From positions 8,494,001 through 8,558,000 of the forward strand of contig CM052355.1 in the NCBI GenBank assembly GCA_028551475.1: 64,000 nt of DNA, in the 5' to 3' direction. Positions 35,622 through 47,466 of the stretch are shown here, one piece after another (position 1 is the first letter of the stretch; every line of letters starts with the position of its first letter). The notes below the pieces were generated by a model that worked only from the letters and a program-made list of their open reading frames with translations, made no database searches and was not told the DNA's origin. The position numbers and the translations under genes are program-made. This DNA comes from Casuarina equisetifolia. Taxonomy: Eukaryota > Streptophyta > Magnoliopsida > Fagales > Casuarinaceae.

Positions 35622-38132
35622 CTAATTCACTGGGGAAGATAAATTTCCAGTCGATGGCTCCGAAGCATACCCTGACTCAACCGCTGCTTTATCCCCACAG
35701 AATCCGGCGGACGCCTCATTGCCGGAATCAGCCCTGACACCGCAAAAAGACTCCCCGGAAACCAGAGCTTGTAGCAATTTGGGCACTGGAGGAACGGTCA
35801 CTTCCACCAAACCCTCCAACATCTTCACCACCATCCCCATCCGAGGCCTCATGGCCTCATCGTCCTGTATGCACCACACTGCAACTAGAGCAACACGTTT
35901 GGCCTCCTCAATATCATAAGCACCGGCAAGCCTAGAATCAACCACTGCCCCCACATTGCCATCGACAATCTGCTGTGCTGCCCATGGAGGAAAGAACCAC
36001 TTCTCCCCTGTATCCCCTGCTCCTTCACCCTCCTCTTTGCCCGATGGGAGAGCCTCCACGTTCCGACGGCCCCCAATCAATTCCAACAGCGTCATTCCAT
36101 AGCTATAAACATCAGCTTTGGTGGTAATTTCCACTCCGGAGATCCATTCTGGAGCAACGTAGCCCAAAGTACCCCTCATTGTGGCCAATACCCTGCTAAA
36201 GTCTCTGCCGAGCAGCTTAGCAAGCCCGAAATCAGACACCTTGGCTGCGAAGTCATTATCAAGCAATATGTTTTCTGGCTTGATGTCGCAGTGTATTATA
36301 CAATCCCTGCATTCCTCGTGTAAATAAGCAATGCCTTTCGCGATACCTACTGCCACCCGAAACCTGACATTCCAGTTCAAGTTGGGTCCGTCTCGGCGTA
36401 GATACGCACTCAAAGGGCCATTCGGCATGTAATCGTAAACCAAGAGCCTATGAGAGTTTTGGGAGCAGAAGCCTCTGAGTCTGACGAGATTTAGGTGCTG
36501 AATGTTCCCAATTGTACACACCTCCGCCCGGAACTCTCTCTCTCCCCCGCCTTGCCGCTCCAGCCGTTTCACAGCGACGACAGTAGAGGAACCCGGCAAC
36601 TCTCCCTGAAACACAGTCCCAAATCCACCGTGCCCAATCTTCTCTGAGAACCCCCGAGTCGCCAAATGGAGCTCTTTGAAAGAAAATACCTTGAGATTCA
36701 AGACCGAAAGACCATCTTCATCAATCCCACTCTTCCTGCCCTTTCTTTTCCTCACAAGCAAAACCAACACCAGTGGGCCTACAATTCCCAAGAGCAAAAC
36801 CGACACTGTACAGCCAACAATTAAACCCACTAGGCTCCATCTCTTTCTTCCTCCTCTTGCCACTCTCACGTACAACATATCTTCCTCTCCACCACCTACC
36901 TTATCGCTCGAATTCCGGATATTCAAAAGCGACCCGTACAAATTCCTGCACGACCTACTCCTCTCGTCGTAGTTCAGACCAAAGCATGCGCAGTCGTCCC
37001 GACACGCCTTCTCGCAACCCTTCCGATTAGCTGTCGAGAACGACCGCGTCACTGCACCGTCGAAGTTCACCGCACCGACTTTCTCAAACCTGTCACTACC
37101 ATCGCACGTACTTCCGCGGCCGCAACCGCCGGAGTAGTCCGCGGACTCCCATTCAATGGCGTTCTCAGGTTGAAACTCCGGGAGAGGGAGGCAATCACAG
37201 GGCGTCGGTCCCGTACTGTCGCAGACCCCGAAACTTCCGCACAGACCGTACACGCCGCACACACTCTCTGGCTGCGACCAGAACCGACTCCAGTTCTCGA
37301 TCTGCGGTGACCACGTGTACTGCTGCAATTGACCTGTGTAGTCCATCTTGAACCTGGAGAGCGGCGGGGTCAACCCGTTGTCCAACGGCCTCAGGGTGAA
37401 CCCAAACGACGCTGTCGGGGTAAACGGCTCCTCGAACCGAAAGCGATAAATATATGGGACGGTCATCTCCGGTACGTTAGCGAATGCCTCGCCGTTCCAC
37501 TTCCCTGTGCTCCAGTAAGTGGTCGTGGCATTATAGACGAGCTCGAACTCACCGTAGTTGGTTGGTTTCAGCCGCAGAGAATAGAAGCCCGGGGAGGGGT
37601 CGGACAAGCTTCTCCAAGAGGTCAGAGAGCGGTCCCTCGTGAGGTTCATTCCCGGCAGCCACGTGTCGGTCGGGTGATCGAAGCTTTGCCAGGTAACCTT
37701 GCCCTCGCCGTTGTGAAGAACCAGATTCCCATTGTCCAGAAACCTGGCGTTCGTCGAGAGCTCCCCGTACTCGCTCTGCCAGACCGTAAGTTTGTCGGAG
37801 TCCTTCACCACCAACCGACCCGACCCGGTGAACTCAAAGGACGAGGTTTCGAGGTTTCTCGTTGGATTTCTGCGATTGGCGACCCAGACATAGGTAGGAG
37901 CTGGAATGGAGGCGAACCAGATGCCCAAGTAGCCCTTGGACCCGTTGTCGGTGCTGAAGAATCCCAGGCGGAAGGTTCCATTTTCGCTAAGGATCGTCGA
38001 GTTTCCCCTTACGAGAACGGTGCCATTAGGTACTGAGCCGACCAGCGAGGTTAACGCAAAGAGAGAGAGAAAAAGCAGGGGGATAGCGACGATAGCAGGC
38101 GGCGGAGGAGACGGCGGCGACGGCGGCAACAT
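35622..38132 (-). CDS. SD22: G-type lectin S-receptor-like Ser/Thr kinase, SD2-2/RLK4-like
   Basis: A single-exon gene of 836 aa with a complete domain set. It has a Pro-rich start and signal anchor (1-33), a B-lectin domain (about 40-160, with WVANRRNP and TWQSFDHPTDTWLPG), an S-locus glycoprotein region (about 190-320), an EGF-like Cys cluster (292-314) and a PAN/apple domain (about 343-423). A transmembrane helix (434-460) precedes a kinase domain (about 495-775). The glycine loop is GHGGFG (500-505), the ATP lysine is K522, and the catalytic loop reads HCDIKPEN (614-621). DFG is at 634-636 and APE at 660-662. HCD rather than HRD makes it a non-RD kinase. It closely matches what I recall of Arabidopsis RLK4 (At4g00340). 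It should sit in the plasma membrane and signal in defence or development. Its GC content is clearly higher than its AT-rich surroundings. Confidence 0.93.
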   Translation of the reverse strand: MLPPSPPSPPPPAIVAIPLLFLSLFALTSLVGSVPNGTVLVRGNSTILSENGTFRLGFFSTDNGSKGYLGIWFASIPAPTYVWVANRRNPTRNLETSSFEFTGSGRLVVKDSDKLTVWQSEYGELSTNARFLDNGNLVLHNGEGKVTWQSFDHPTDTWLPGMNLTRDRSLTSWRSLSDPSPGFYSLRLKPTNYGEFELVYNATTTYWSTGKWNGEAFANVPEMTVPYIYRFRFEEPFTPTASFGFTLRPLDNGLTPPLSRFKMDYTGQLQQYTWSPQIENWSRFWSQPESVCGVYGLCGSFGVCDSTGPTPCDCLPLPEFQPENAIEWESADYSGGCGRGSTCDGSDRFEKVGAVNFDGAVTRSFSTANRKGCEKACRDDCACFGLNYDERSRSCRNLYGSLLNIRNSSDKVGGGEEDMLYVRVARGGRKRWSLVGLIVGCTVSVLLLGIVGPLVLVLLVRKRKGRKSGIDEDGLSVLNLKVFSFKELHLATRGFSEKIGHGGFGTVFQGELPGSSTVVAVKRLERQGGGEREFRAEVCTIGNIQHLNLVRLRGFCSQNSHRLLVYDYMPNGPLSAYLRRDGPNLNWNVRFRVAVGIAKGIAYLHEECRDCIIHCDIKPENILLDNDFAAKVSDFGLAKLLGRDFSRVLATMRGTLGYVAPEWISGVEITTKADVYSYGMTLLELIGGRRNVEALPSGKEEGEGAGDTGEKWFFPPWAAQQIVDGNVGAVVDSRLAGAYDIEEAKRVALVAVWCIQDDEAMRPRMGMVVKMLEGLVEVTVPPVPKLLQALVSGESFCGVRADSGNEASAGFCGDKAAVESGYASEPSTGNLSSPVN

Positions 38133-39267
38133 CTCAGAGCGCTTCTAGAGCAGTGTTTGGAGTAGAAGAAAGCATCTCCCAGAAAAATGACATGGAAGAA
38201 GAGCAAGAGCTGGAGGAGAAGTGAAGTGAGGGGAGGATATCAATGGATTTTTGTTCATAGATATCACCAAAAGCTGACTCATTCACGGATTCAACGGAAG
38301 ACTGTAAAAGATCCCAAGAAACAATGTTCCCTTAAGTTACGATAATAACCTCAGGTCTGCCATACGCGTAAATCGGGTGAATAAAATAATCCATGAGTTG
38401 AGGACATTTTGGTAAAAGGACGGAGGCACAAAATATTCTCCGGGAATCTGTTTTCAACAAAGGGTACAGAAAGTAGTTGATTTTTTTAAATCAACAAACG
38501 AGGAGCACACGGGCGCACGATCAAGGGCCAGAGAACGGACCAAACCTCCTCCCTCCACCGATTAAAATTAAGAATCCACAGCATTTCTGGAAGCAAAACT
38601 GTAGAAAGAAGGAAGGAAAGAGACTCAACCCCCAGAGTCTTGGACACTGAGCCGCCTACCTTTCCCTGCGCCGCAGGTCTACAGAGTTAGGCACGGGCTT
38701 TGACAAGTACCCCTTATCTTGAGACCTCTTTGCTGCACTAATTGATATCCTTCTCTTTCTTTATCCCTTCAAAACTAAGGAAATACTGATTGTACTGTTC
38801 GTTCTTCAACTTTGCAGGGTTGTAATTGGAAGCTAAAGGAAACAAACACCGAACCAACTACTACGAATTTCACATTTATACATTATGATGTGCAGAACAT
38901 GTCATAATTAGATTGCCAATGCGACAAACCATCATCATATTTCAACACCTCAAACCAATCCAACCCAAGTCGCCCGAGTCAAACACAACTAAAACTAAAT
39001 GACTATTTACACTACCAACCAGTAGAAAAAGAGAAAACAAATCTATGTACACAAGCACAAAGAAAAAGGAGACCGACCGATCTATTCAGGAAACATCTGA
39101 ATGCTGACAATGAAATTTGAATAAATATCTCAGTTTACCATGACTTTCCACCCAAATGACCAGTTATAAGCTACAGCTGCCCAACACCCCGGCGGCCACT
39201 GAGTTGGCAATGTTTCGTTCGGAGACTGACTGCAGCAAACTCTCGTCTTAAAAGAGACTAAGAGCAA
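38133..39267. other. Spacer: receptor-kinase promoter and RHB1A 3' flank
   Basis: No open gene is seen. The part near 38133-38400 should contain the leader and promoter of the minus-strand receptor kinase. The part near 39,100-39,267 is probably the 3' untranslated region of the RING gene. Both genes are on the same strand. Confidence 0.5.
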
Positions 39268-41458
39268 CTATGTACAGGTCTTATCAATACTCATTCCCTG
39301 TCACAATTGGAGAAGTAAAACATGTCAGTCGAGTGGTCAAATTTAGGAATAAAGGTAAAATGGTCTTTTTCTTGTATGTAGGACGCAAATTCGACATTGT
39401 GACATTATCCTTAAAATCTTAACGTGGTCATGGCCACGAAACTCGAGAAAGCAATAAAATTTGCTGTATCTAGTGAATAACAGAGAGATGCTTTAATCAC
39501 TGTACATATTTGCGAGAACACAAAAACAATACCTTATCACATATGGGGCAGGCATCACTTCTTTCCATCCATTCAAGAATGCATGAGAGGTGAAAGGGGT
39601 GCTCACATCTTGTGGTAATACTTGGATTCTCAGTATCATACTCTGCATTTTGGGAATGACCATTAGCATTGAACTTCCAATTTACCAAAGCAAAGCAGAA
39701 AACACTTGATTTTACTTCCCACAACAAGGAAATGGAAACTCCAGTTCCCCATAATCTACCTTCGAGGCAAATGGGACAAACATCCTCTTCTTCTACAACT
39801 GAAACACCAGGTTCATTCAGATTTGGAACTTTTAGCTTCATTGGCGAGACACTCAAAGAGTTGGCTTTAGCCTTACAATCTGATTCCTCAATATCTTCAC
39901 ATGAAGACAGAGTCCTGAAGCTACTGCCACTAGTTGTTTCTATGGTTGACTCAGAATCTATTGATTGTGGGCATCCCAAGACCAAATCATAAGGTAAAGG
40001 TGCAGGCGGGGGCCGGAAAGTGTCAGGTGCCGACACATCCCAACCCATATCAACTAGGAATTCTACAGAGAGGGCAGATGCTGAGGCATTGTGAGAGGTC
40101 AGGAATTCATGCTCTTCCAAAGCTGGGGGACACTGCAGAAAATAATTATAATTAAAAAAAATTTGATGCGTGCAAATCCCATAAATATATTGTCCAAGAA
40201 AAAGAAAATCCATCAAATATTTCCTCTCCAACCTCCATATTTTGATGTGTAAGCTTATTTCCACAAGAAAACAGGAAAAGGGTGTGAAATCTACCATAAC
40301 TTGACACCAACAGGGAAGAACATAATTGCTACTGCTGTGCAACGCGAAAGTTTTTAAGTAGGCTTTTCCATCAGCAATTCAGAAATCTTGTCACAGGTAA
40401 TATATTATTTAGCTCTCAAAACTTCAAAAACTCAGAAATCAATATTCATAGGAACCAACTCATGTTTCTGATTTACGCTTGTCCTGATCACGTATATCCA
40501 ATGACAATCATGCAAATGGAGATAAAATTTTGGTAACTACTAATTTTCTCGCTGATGATGAGATGGTGTAAGATACTAGATATTAGGCTTCTGTTGACAA
40601 TTAACATGAAACTTTCTGAATATGCTTTCATCATCCCAGATTCACAAAATTATTCATGACTCAGTTATTGCTTCCAGGTGCTAAACTTGGTTCAAATATA
40701 GGAACTTTGACATGAAACAGAAGGACAAAATATTGGACCAGGAAAGAGAAAAGGCAAAACATGTCATGGAGTGCAGGTGAGCAGATCAAAGTCACCTTAT
40801 CTACCACCCTGCTTCATTGTTTCTTGCAAAGACAACACTCAAGGAACCTTCTTGTTATCCTTTTTGATATTGGAATCAGAAACTAACTTTACTAGATGTT
40901 TTACACACCTTATGCACGGGACAGACAATTTAGCCGCGATATCTGAAAATTGACATGCGCTTAACCCATCCAACAAGCTCAACATTCAAATACCCTAATC
41001 AACAAGATACTCCAATGAAGAAAGAAAACTAATTCCCCCTCTAAAAATGTAAGAGACGAAGAAAACCAAGACAGTTCCAACAACCAAGGATTCTAGTTGA
41101 TGGGAGTGTTTAAATGGACCAGAGAAATGAAAGAGCATGTAATCCAGATTATAAACCTTTATAATCCAGCAAGAAAATGATCATGAATAGCTTACAATCA
41201 GACTCTTGCACGATTTAGATCTAAAGAATGGTGGTGATAACACTGGAATTGCATAAATTCAATGAAGAGTGTCTTCAAGAAGAAAAACATTTCTCAATGG
41301 ATTAGATATCTTTGCAGCCAGTCAGGGAGGAGAAAAGTGCAGCACATAAGAAGAATAATGTAAACGTCTTGCAAGTTTTGAGAGGTATTGCTAACATAGT
41401 AATAGATGGGTGGCCTGTGCAGATGAGCTCTCCTGGAAGAACAGCAGCAACCTCCCAT
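39268..41458 (-). CDS. RHB1A: RING-H2 E3 ubiquitin ligase, RHB1A-like
   Basis: Four coding exons on the minus strand: 41458-41396, 40132-39760, 39642-39533, 39297-39268. All junctions agree in phase and give 191 aa. The start MGGCCCSSRR (Gly2, Cys4-6) suggests N-myristoylation and palmitoylation, hence membrane attachment. The middle is acidic/Ser-rich, with the conserved APLPYDLVLGCPQSIDSES block. A RING-H2 (C3H2C3) finger spans 140-180: CPIC, C158, H160, H163, C166, CPIC 177-180. The exon/intron boundary falls inside the finger (residue 146). The last exon codes only nine residues and is the least certain. Family members pass ubiquitin from E2 to substrate. Leader exons appear to extend upstream (41511 and 42419-42560). 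Confidence 0.88.
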
Positions 41459-42418
41459 GCCGGAAGTCCTTTTGGTCATCCAACCAAAACCATCATTGGT
41501 GCTTCTGTTATCTGGCATTAGATGATACCCAAATGCCATGGATTCAGAGCAAAACAATCATCACTATAAGTACAATTTTCTAGAAAGTAGTCATCCCCCG
41601 AGCAAAGATGCAACAAGGCAAATATAGGAGAGTTGAATGGGAAAAACAGCTAAACAAATGGAGAAATAAGGGATTAAGCAAATAACCAGTTGCCCAACGT
41701 CTAGAAATAAATTCGATAATCATGAATAAGTAACTACAAAAATGAGCAAGCCATGCAAAATTCAACTTTAAGTGACGGTTACTCCTGGAGTCCAAATTAG
41801 TTAACTGATCATTTTGGGCAATTAGGAGTGAAATAGTGGCTTTTTCGACAATTAAGGTTTCTAGAATAATCTATAAATATGAGGCTTAGCAATAGGCTGC
41901 ACAAGTGAGTGAATATAAGCTGCCAATAATCTCAAAGAGAAAAACCGTACATCATAAAGTCGTTTGCTCCGTGAACATGGAAAAAAAAATTCCCGCACCT
42001 CATAAATCCTCGGTGTCTTATGTTCTGATTGTTGCTTCTCGTTTAATCGCCCAACTGATTGTGTCCCTAATGAAATCTGAGCACTCACACACCCGCCCAA
42101 ACTGTTTCGCTCAAATTAGTTAAAATAAACGCTTAAAGGTGTTAGAAATGTCCAATTGGAAGAGAAAAGACCCAAAAAAGATCAACTGAAACAACGGAGG
42201 ACCATTTCAGATACAGCTATAGAGAAAATAACATTAACAAGAATTTATTGGAGGGTAACAGATGAAATTAACAAACTCAGCACATCATTCTGTGAAAATA
42301 GATACAGTCGAACCCAGAGCCTTCAATTATAAGCAGTTTATTCCACAAAGATAAAACAACCAAAACCAGATAGAAGTTGGACAGAGAAAGACGGAAAAAA
42401 TGCAGGGGCGAAGCGTAC

Positions 42419-42560
42419 CTCAGAAAAGAAAGCAATTCTTGCAGAACTGGAGTTGGGGAAGCGATATCGAAGGGAGGTTTTGGATACCTTTTTCACGTCA
42501 TTTTGTCTTTTGTTTTCTTCTCCTTTGTTGCACACTCTGCGCTCCACCCATATCCCGCCC
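42419..42560 (-). other. Predicted 5'-leader exon of the RHB1A-like gene
   Basis: On the minus strand a donor (CTGAG|GTACGC at 42418) lies downstream of a purine-rich leader. It can join an acceptor at 41512 (GCCAG|ATAAC), 53 bp before the start codon. The resulting leader contains a short upstream ORF (about six codons) just before the main ATG. The 5' limit is a guess; no transcript evidence is available here. Confidence 0.4.
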
Positions 42561-43168
42561 AACTTGCTGACGAAGGAACAACTGGATTGATATTATTTAA
42601 TTTAGTTAATTATTGATACCTCTCTAATTTCTCGTGCGGGTAAAGGTGAAGCGAAGAAAAAGAGGTAGAAGTTTGAAATAAAGCATTAAAATATTGCTCC
42701 ATCAGAAACAACGTCGGCCTCACCCAGTGACAGTTCTCTTGTTACGGCTACCCGTCGCCTGCTGTGAAAATTTCCAGTAACCCGGCTTGTCATGACGGGA
42801 AAGAATCTCTGGATGATTGTCAGGAGAGAGAGAATCCTCCACCAAAAGGTGCACGTCACTGCGACGACATTTGCACCATTCATCTGCCGTACACGTATAC
42901 ATCTTCCCCGCCAAACAACACATTCTTGGGAGGCGGCGGCCTTATCCAGTCGCTCTACAGAAAACCCACTGTTGGCATACCTTTTGATTTTATGTTTCTA
43001 ATTCTTGATGAATTAATAGAACTTTGGAATTAAAGGAAAAAAGAGGAAAGTTAATTTTTGTTCCCTTTTTTAGGTTTTTTTTTTTTATTTTCTAACTGCC
43101 ATAAATATTATTAAGGAGTGTAACTATGCCTTTGCTTTGAGCGCGCCTTGGTCATCGGCGGGGCTTTC
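42561..43168. promoter_or_regulatory. Short shared promoter between RHB1A-like and PPR genes
   Basis: The two genes are transcribed away from each other, with only about 600 bp between the inferred RHB1A leader and the PPR start codon. I see no other gene in between. Specific control elements were not identified with confidence. Confidence 0.4.
43126..43140 (+). promoter_or_regulatory. Mini upstream ORF before the PPR gene
   Basis: ATG, three codons and TGA, ending 28 bp before the main start at 43169. Such uORFs can lower translation of the main frame. It matters only if transcription starts upstream of it. Confidence 0.35.
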
Positions 43169-45157
43169 ATGTCCAAATGCCGCTCGTCTTCAACCTCGAC
43201 CTTGTCTTTCAAACGGCAGTTGTCGTTCGCGCCAATTCCTTTGATTGCCCGAGCCTGCCAACATGCCCAAAAGCACGAAGACAGCTCTCTGGGAACGTAT
43301 ACGCCTATGCCCCCGAGCCGACTCAGGGAAAAAATGGTTATGTCGGAATCAACCCATTTCACCCACCTTCACTCGCCCCATCCTTTTTGCTCCGACGCCC
43401 TCAAAGTCTCGGCCAAAATGGGTTTTCTTCCCGAAGGAAAACAACTGCATGCATTTATAATAAAGTTGGGATTGTATAATGTGTTGTCCTTGCAAAATCA
43501 TCTTTTGAATGTTTATGTTAGATGCAAGGAGTTACATGATGCACAGAGACTGTTCGGTAAAATGGATGTGAGAAACGTGGTGTCCTGGAATACAATGATC
43601 GGTGGTGTTATTGACTGTAGCAGCGTTAAGAGGTCCCATCTGTATCTGGGCTTGTCTTATTTTAGGAGAATGTTGCTGGAAAAGGTAAAGCCAGACAGTA
43701 TAACTTTTAACACTGTGGTTCGTTCATGCATCGAGTTGGATGAGTGTGTGATTGGCAGAGAATTGCACTGTCTCGTTGTGAAAGCAGGGTTTGACTTGAA
43801 TAGTTTTGTTGGCAGTGCTCTTCTGAATTTATATGCAACATGTGGCTTGGTGGAAGATGCGAGGCGAGCTTTTGACGGCGTTTTGTCTAGAGATTTGGTT
43901 TTGTGGAATGTGATGTTGTCTTGCTATGTTTCAAATTTTTTGGTTGAAGAGGCACTTGGGCTCTTCAAGTTGATGAGATTGGAAGGTTTGGAGGGAGATG
44001 AGTTTACATTTAGTAGCCTGCTGAGTTCTTGCAGTGCTTCGCGATCTTTTTATCTGGGAAAGCAGATCCATGGCCTCATTGTTAGGAGGTCATTTGACTT
44101 AGATATCGGAGTGGCGAGCGTACTTGTTGATATGTATGCAAAGAATGAAAATATAGACGATGCTCGCAAGGCTTTCAATTGGATGGCCATTAGAAATGTT
44201 ATGTCTTGGAACACTATGATTGTGGCCTATGGACATTGTGGAGATGGGAAAGAGGCAATGAAACTTCTCCGCAAAATGATTCAAGCAGATATCAGTCCTG
44301 ATGAATTAACTCTTTCTAGCATCCTTAGTTCATGCGGCAACTTGTCTGCCACTTGTGAGATTATGCAGGTCCACGCTTGCACCACTAAGTTTGGGTTTCA
44401 ACATTTGTTATCAACTTCCAATGCCCTAATACATGCATATTCCAAGTGTGGTAGCATCCTTGATGCATATGAATGTTTTGGCTCTGTTTTGGAGCCTGAT
44501 CTTGTTACATGGACCTCAATTATTTGTGCATATGCATACCGTGGTCTTGCCAAAGAAGCTGCCAACTTATTTGAGAAGATGTTATCTCATGGCATAAGGC
44601 CAGATTCAATCATTTTTCTTGGGGTTCTCTCTGCTTGTAGCCATGGGGGGCTAGTAAACGAGGGGCTTTATTACTTTAATTTAATGACAAATTATTACCA
44701 AATTGTGCCAGACTCAGAGCATTATACCTGTCTGACCGACCTCCTTGGGCGAGCTGGCCTTTTGGATGAGGCATTTGATGTTTTGACCTCAATTCCAATT
44801 GAACCTGGGTCTAATACCTTGGGAGCATTCACTGGCGCATGTAGAGTTCATAAAAATGTGGAACTGGCGAAGTGGGCCGCAGAAAAGCTCTTTGCACTGG
44901 AGCCAAACAAGACTGTGAATTACACGTTATTGTCTAACCTGTATGCTTCTCAAAGGAGTTGGCCTGATGTGGCAAGAGTTCGGAAAATGATGAGGGATAG
45001 ATGTGATTCTAAAGTTCCAGGTTATAGCTGGATGGAGATTTCTGGTAATGTTCATGCGTTCGTGTCTAGTGATAAATCCCACCCAAAATCTGTTGATATT
45101 TATGCCACATTAGGAACATTGCTTAGGTCAATGAAGGAGAAAAATTCCGTTTTGTAA
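43169..45157 (+). CDS. PLS-class pentatricopeptide repeat protein, E-type
   Basis: An intronless gene of 662 aa. The open frame extends upstream to 43148, but the first ATG is at 43169. The N-terminus (MSKCRSSSTSTLSFKRQL) is Ser/Arg-rich and looks like a mitochondrial targeting peptide. Tandem P, L and S motifs follow, e.g. HAFIIKLGLYNV, NVVSWNTMIGG, DLVLWNVMLSCY, NVMSWNTMIVAYG, DLVTWTSIICAYA. Then come an E region (GRAGLLDEAFDVL, YTLLSNLYAS) and an E+ region ending GYSWMEISGNVHAF. No DYW deaminase domain is present, so any RNA editing would need a DYW partner. PPR proteins bind organelle RNA sequence-specifically. It may be an At2g46050-type protein, stated from memory only. Its shadow frames on both strands were ignored. 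Confidence 0.92.
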   Translation: MSKCRSSSTSTLSFKRQLSFAPIPLIARACQHAQKHEDSSLGTYTPMPPSRLREKMVMSESTHFTHLHSPHPFCSDALKVSAKMGFLPEGKQLHAFIIKLGLYNVLSLQNHLLNVYVRCKELHDAQRLFGKMDVRNVVSWNTMIGGVIDCSSVKRSHLYLGLSYFRRMLLEKVKPDSITFNTVVRSCIELDECVIGRELHCLVVKAGFDLNSFVGSALLNLYATCGLVEDARRAFDGVLSRDLVLWNVMLSCYVSNFLVEEALGLFKLMRLEGLEGDEFTFSSLLSSCSASRSFYLGKQIHGLIVRRSFDLDIGVASVLVDMYAKNENIDDARKAFNWMAIRNVMSWNTMIVAYGHCGDGKEAMKLLRKMIQADISPDELTLSSILSSCGNLSATCEIMQVHACTTKFGFQHLLSTSNALIHAYSKCGSILDAYECFGSVLEPDLVTWTSIICAYAYRGLAKEAANLFEKMLSHGIRPDSIIFLGVLSACSHGGLVNEGLYYFNLMTNYYQIVPDSEHYTCLTDLLGRAGLLDEAFDVLTSIPIEPGSNTLGAFTGACRVHKNVELAKWAAEKLFALEPNKTVNYTLLSNLYASQRSWPDVARVRKMMRDRCDSKVPGYSWMEISGNVHAFVSSDKSHPKSVDIYATLGTLLRSMKEKNSVL

Positions 45158-47466
45158 ACACTAGCTGACAGTTCCCTAGATGATCTTGCATGTAACTTTC
45201 CTTACCAATACAGGATTTCCCTTGAAGATGAGCTCCTTTAAGCGGTCAGTTTGCTTCAAATGCTGAAGCAAGGATTGGCCAGTCTTTTCAACACTACCGA
45301 AGTCAGATGATGTGTATTTTTCTTGAGTATAACTGGTACCGTCCTAATCTTCCATAATTCCGAATGATCCAGTTCTAATGCATCTGACCAACATAAGGAC
45401 TGGATCAAGTATTGTGCCCATTCATGTTTCTTCTTGCTTCTCAGCACGTTGTTAATGTCTACATGTAGGGCATTAGTTGGGTAAGATATTAGCCATATAG
45501 TGTTCAATGGAGTCAAGTAATTGTTCGGGTTCTTCAGACTTTAGATCCCAGATTACCAAAACAAACTTACCTAGTTTTCTAGAACTGTTCTTGTCCATTT
45601 GCTCCGTTTCGCTTGTTGATTTTCATCAGTTTCTTGAATTCTCTGTACAGAGTTCACAGTCATAAGGGAATATGATTTAAAACGGTAGTTGCATGTATTG
45701 ATTTGAAAACCAAAAAATCACTGTAACTCCATAATCATTTGATTGCCTTCTGATCAAAGGTCTCGCTCCTCCCCTAGTATTGTTCAGTCTATTCAAATTT
45801 CGAAAGCATAACACCAGTAAGGTGTGCACGTCAAAATGGTCAATCAATTGTTAGCGTCTCTGGCTTTCTCTTTTTGAGCAAGTGACAATCAATTTGACAT
45901 CGACTTACCGACTAAATACCCTGCCTTATAAGAGATGTATGAAGCGATTCTTGTTAATTAAGGTATTGAGTCACAAGCAATCCGGTCGGTAGCAGAAAGC
46001 ATCATTTATCATACCATCGACAAAGACAGACATTGCTGCTAGTCCTTAATCATCCCATATTGACAGATGTTGTTGGAACTGCTAGTTATTTACTATGAAA
46101 GTCATTTTATATTACAATATCTTCCAATAACCAAACTAAGGTGAAATTTGGAATTTCATTAAGTGATATCACAATAGGTCATAATAAACTTGAATCATAA
46201 GATTTAATATCATATTAAAAACTTCATTCTTTCTTTAAAAAAAAAAACAATTAGATAAAGATGATATATTTTTTAATTCTGAAATAGACGTTTCATAAGA
46301 TTTAAAGAATATAAACAACATACACAACCCACCTCTTCATTGTTAACAAATATATCCAAGGCATAAGTGATCCATAAGAGGGAGCCAAGACTGCTCGATC
46401 CATACTATCAACACAGGTTTCTTGGAATTGAATTTCATTTTTAAGCAGTTCCTGGAAGATGTTAAAAGCAAGAGGAATGGTCCTCCAAGTCTTCAGTCTC
46501 ACCTTTGTACCCAGTTCCCATGTTCCTTCACTGTTTCTATATGGCATTTGGACTCAATATCACTGGTGGCAAGGCCGCTTTGGAAGTGGACCTAGTTGTT
46601 GACTGGTGTTTTGCAAAGCACTTTTCAGCTCCTCAAAAAATAGACGCGGAAAGGGAATCAAACATAACTTACAGGTCCTTACAAACAAAAAAAACAACTA
46701 CCTTTTTCCCGCTCACATGACTTGACTGACATAAAGACAAACTCTCCCTCCTTTCCTTTAATCAAATCAAGCTTCCAAAAGGGTGCATGACTTGGATGTT
46801 GCCGAAATAGGGTTCCACAAAGTACCAAATTATAATTGAAGTAAGACGTAACATACGGGTCCCTTCAGTGGAGGTAGTTCTTGAGGATTGTTGCTCAACC
46901 AACTCCGAACATGTCAAGGAGAAAGAACCCACCAACAACGTTATAACTCTTGTACTATTTATTTTATGGTCCATTCCATGTCGTCCAGAATCGAAACAGT
47001 GAGGAAGAAGAGGGTTGAGTTTGACTCGGATGTCGGGTCAAATACCGTCGGAGGAAGGAATTTACATTTGAGGAGAGAATGTATTGTAATTCGGATATGG
47101 TTTTTTGGGGGTATTTCGGACAAATCAGACTTTTTCATCAGAAGAACATTCAAAGGAGATCGAGTCAATGCGAAAGTGAAGAAAATATTTTTAAAAAGAA
47201 GTCAAAAGAAATTATCACGACCATAATTTTTATTTTTTTATATTTTTATTTTATATTTTTATTTGTGTTTTTTTTTTTTTTCAATACAGTCTGGGTCCCT
47301 CCAAAAAGTGGGTTCAAAGCGAGGAACGGCGCGTAGGTCAGTCTTAACAGAACAGGCTGTCTTGAAAATCAAAGTCTTCCTGTATCCCTCCACACAAGTG
47401 AACTCCATTTCTCAACAACCCCGCGGTTTCACGTCAACCTCTCTTTCTCTCTCTTTCTCGCTCTTG
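45158..47466. other. Spacer: PPR 3' flank and CRCK2 promoter
   Basis: No convincing gene. Short open stretches (e.g. 46302-46547 minus, 46888-47226 plus) have no recognisable domain or splice partners. A T-rich tract near 47220-47281 precedes a pyrimidine-rich leader (47439-47463, CT repeats) directly upstream of the CRCK2 start codon. Confidence 0.6.

Noticed and set aside
37329-38036. 235-codon open frame antisense to the lectin receptor kinase
   Set aside because: It is a shadow of a GC-rich coding exon, with no domain and no independent signals.
46302-46547. Possible minus-strand exon
   Set aside because: No partner exons, start, or family match; treated as chance open frame.
46888-47226. 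112-codon open frame upstream of CRCK2
   Set aside because: No recognisable domain, low-complexity surroundings, and it ends just before the T-rich CRCK2 promoter region.
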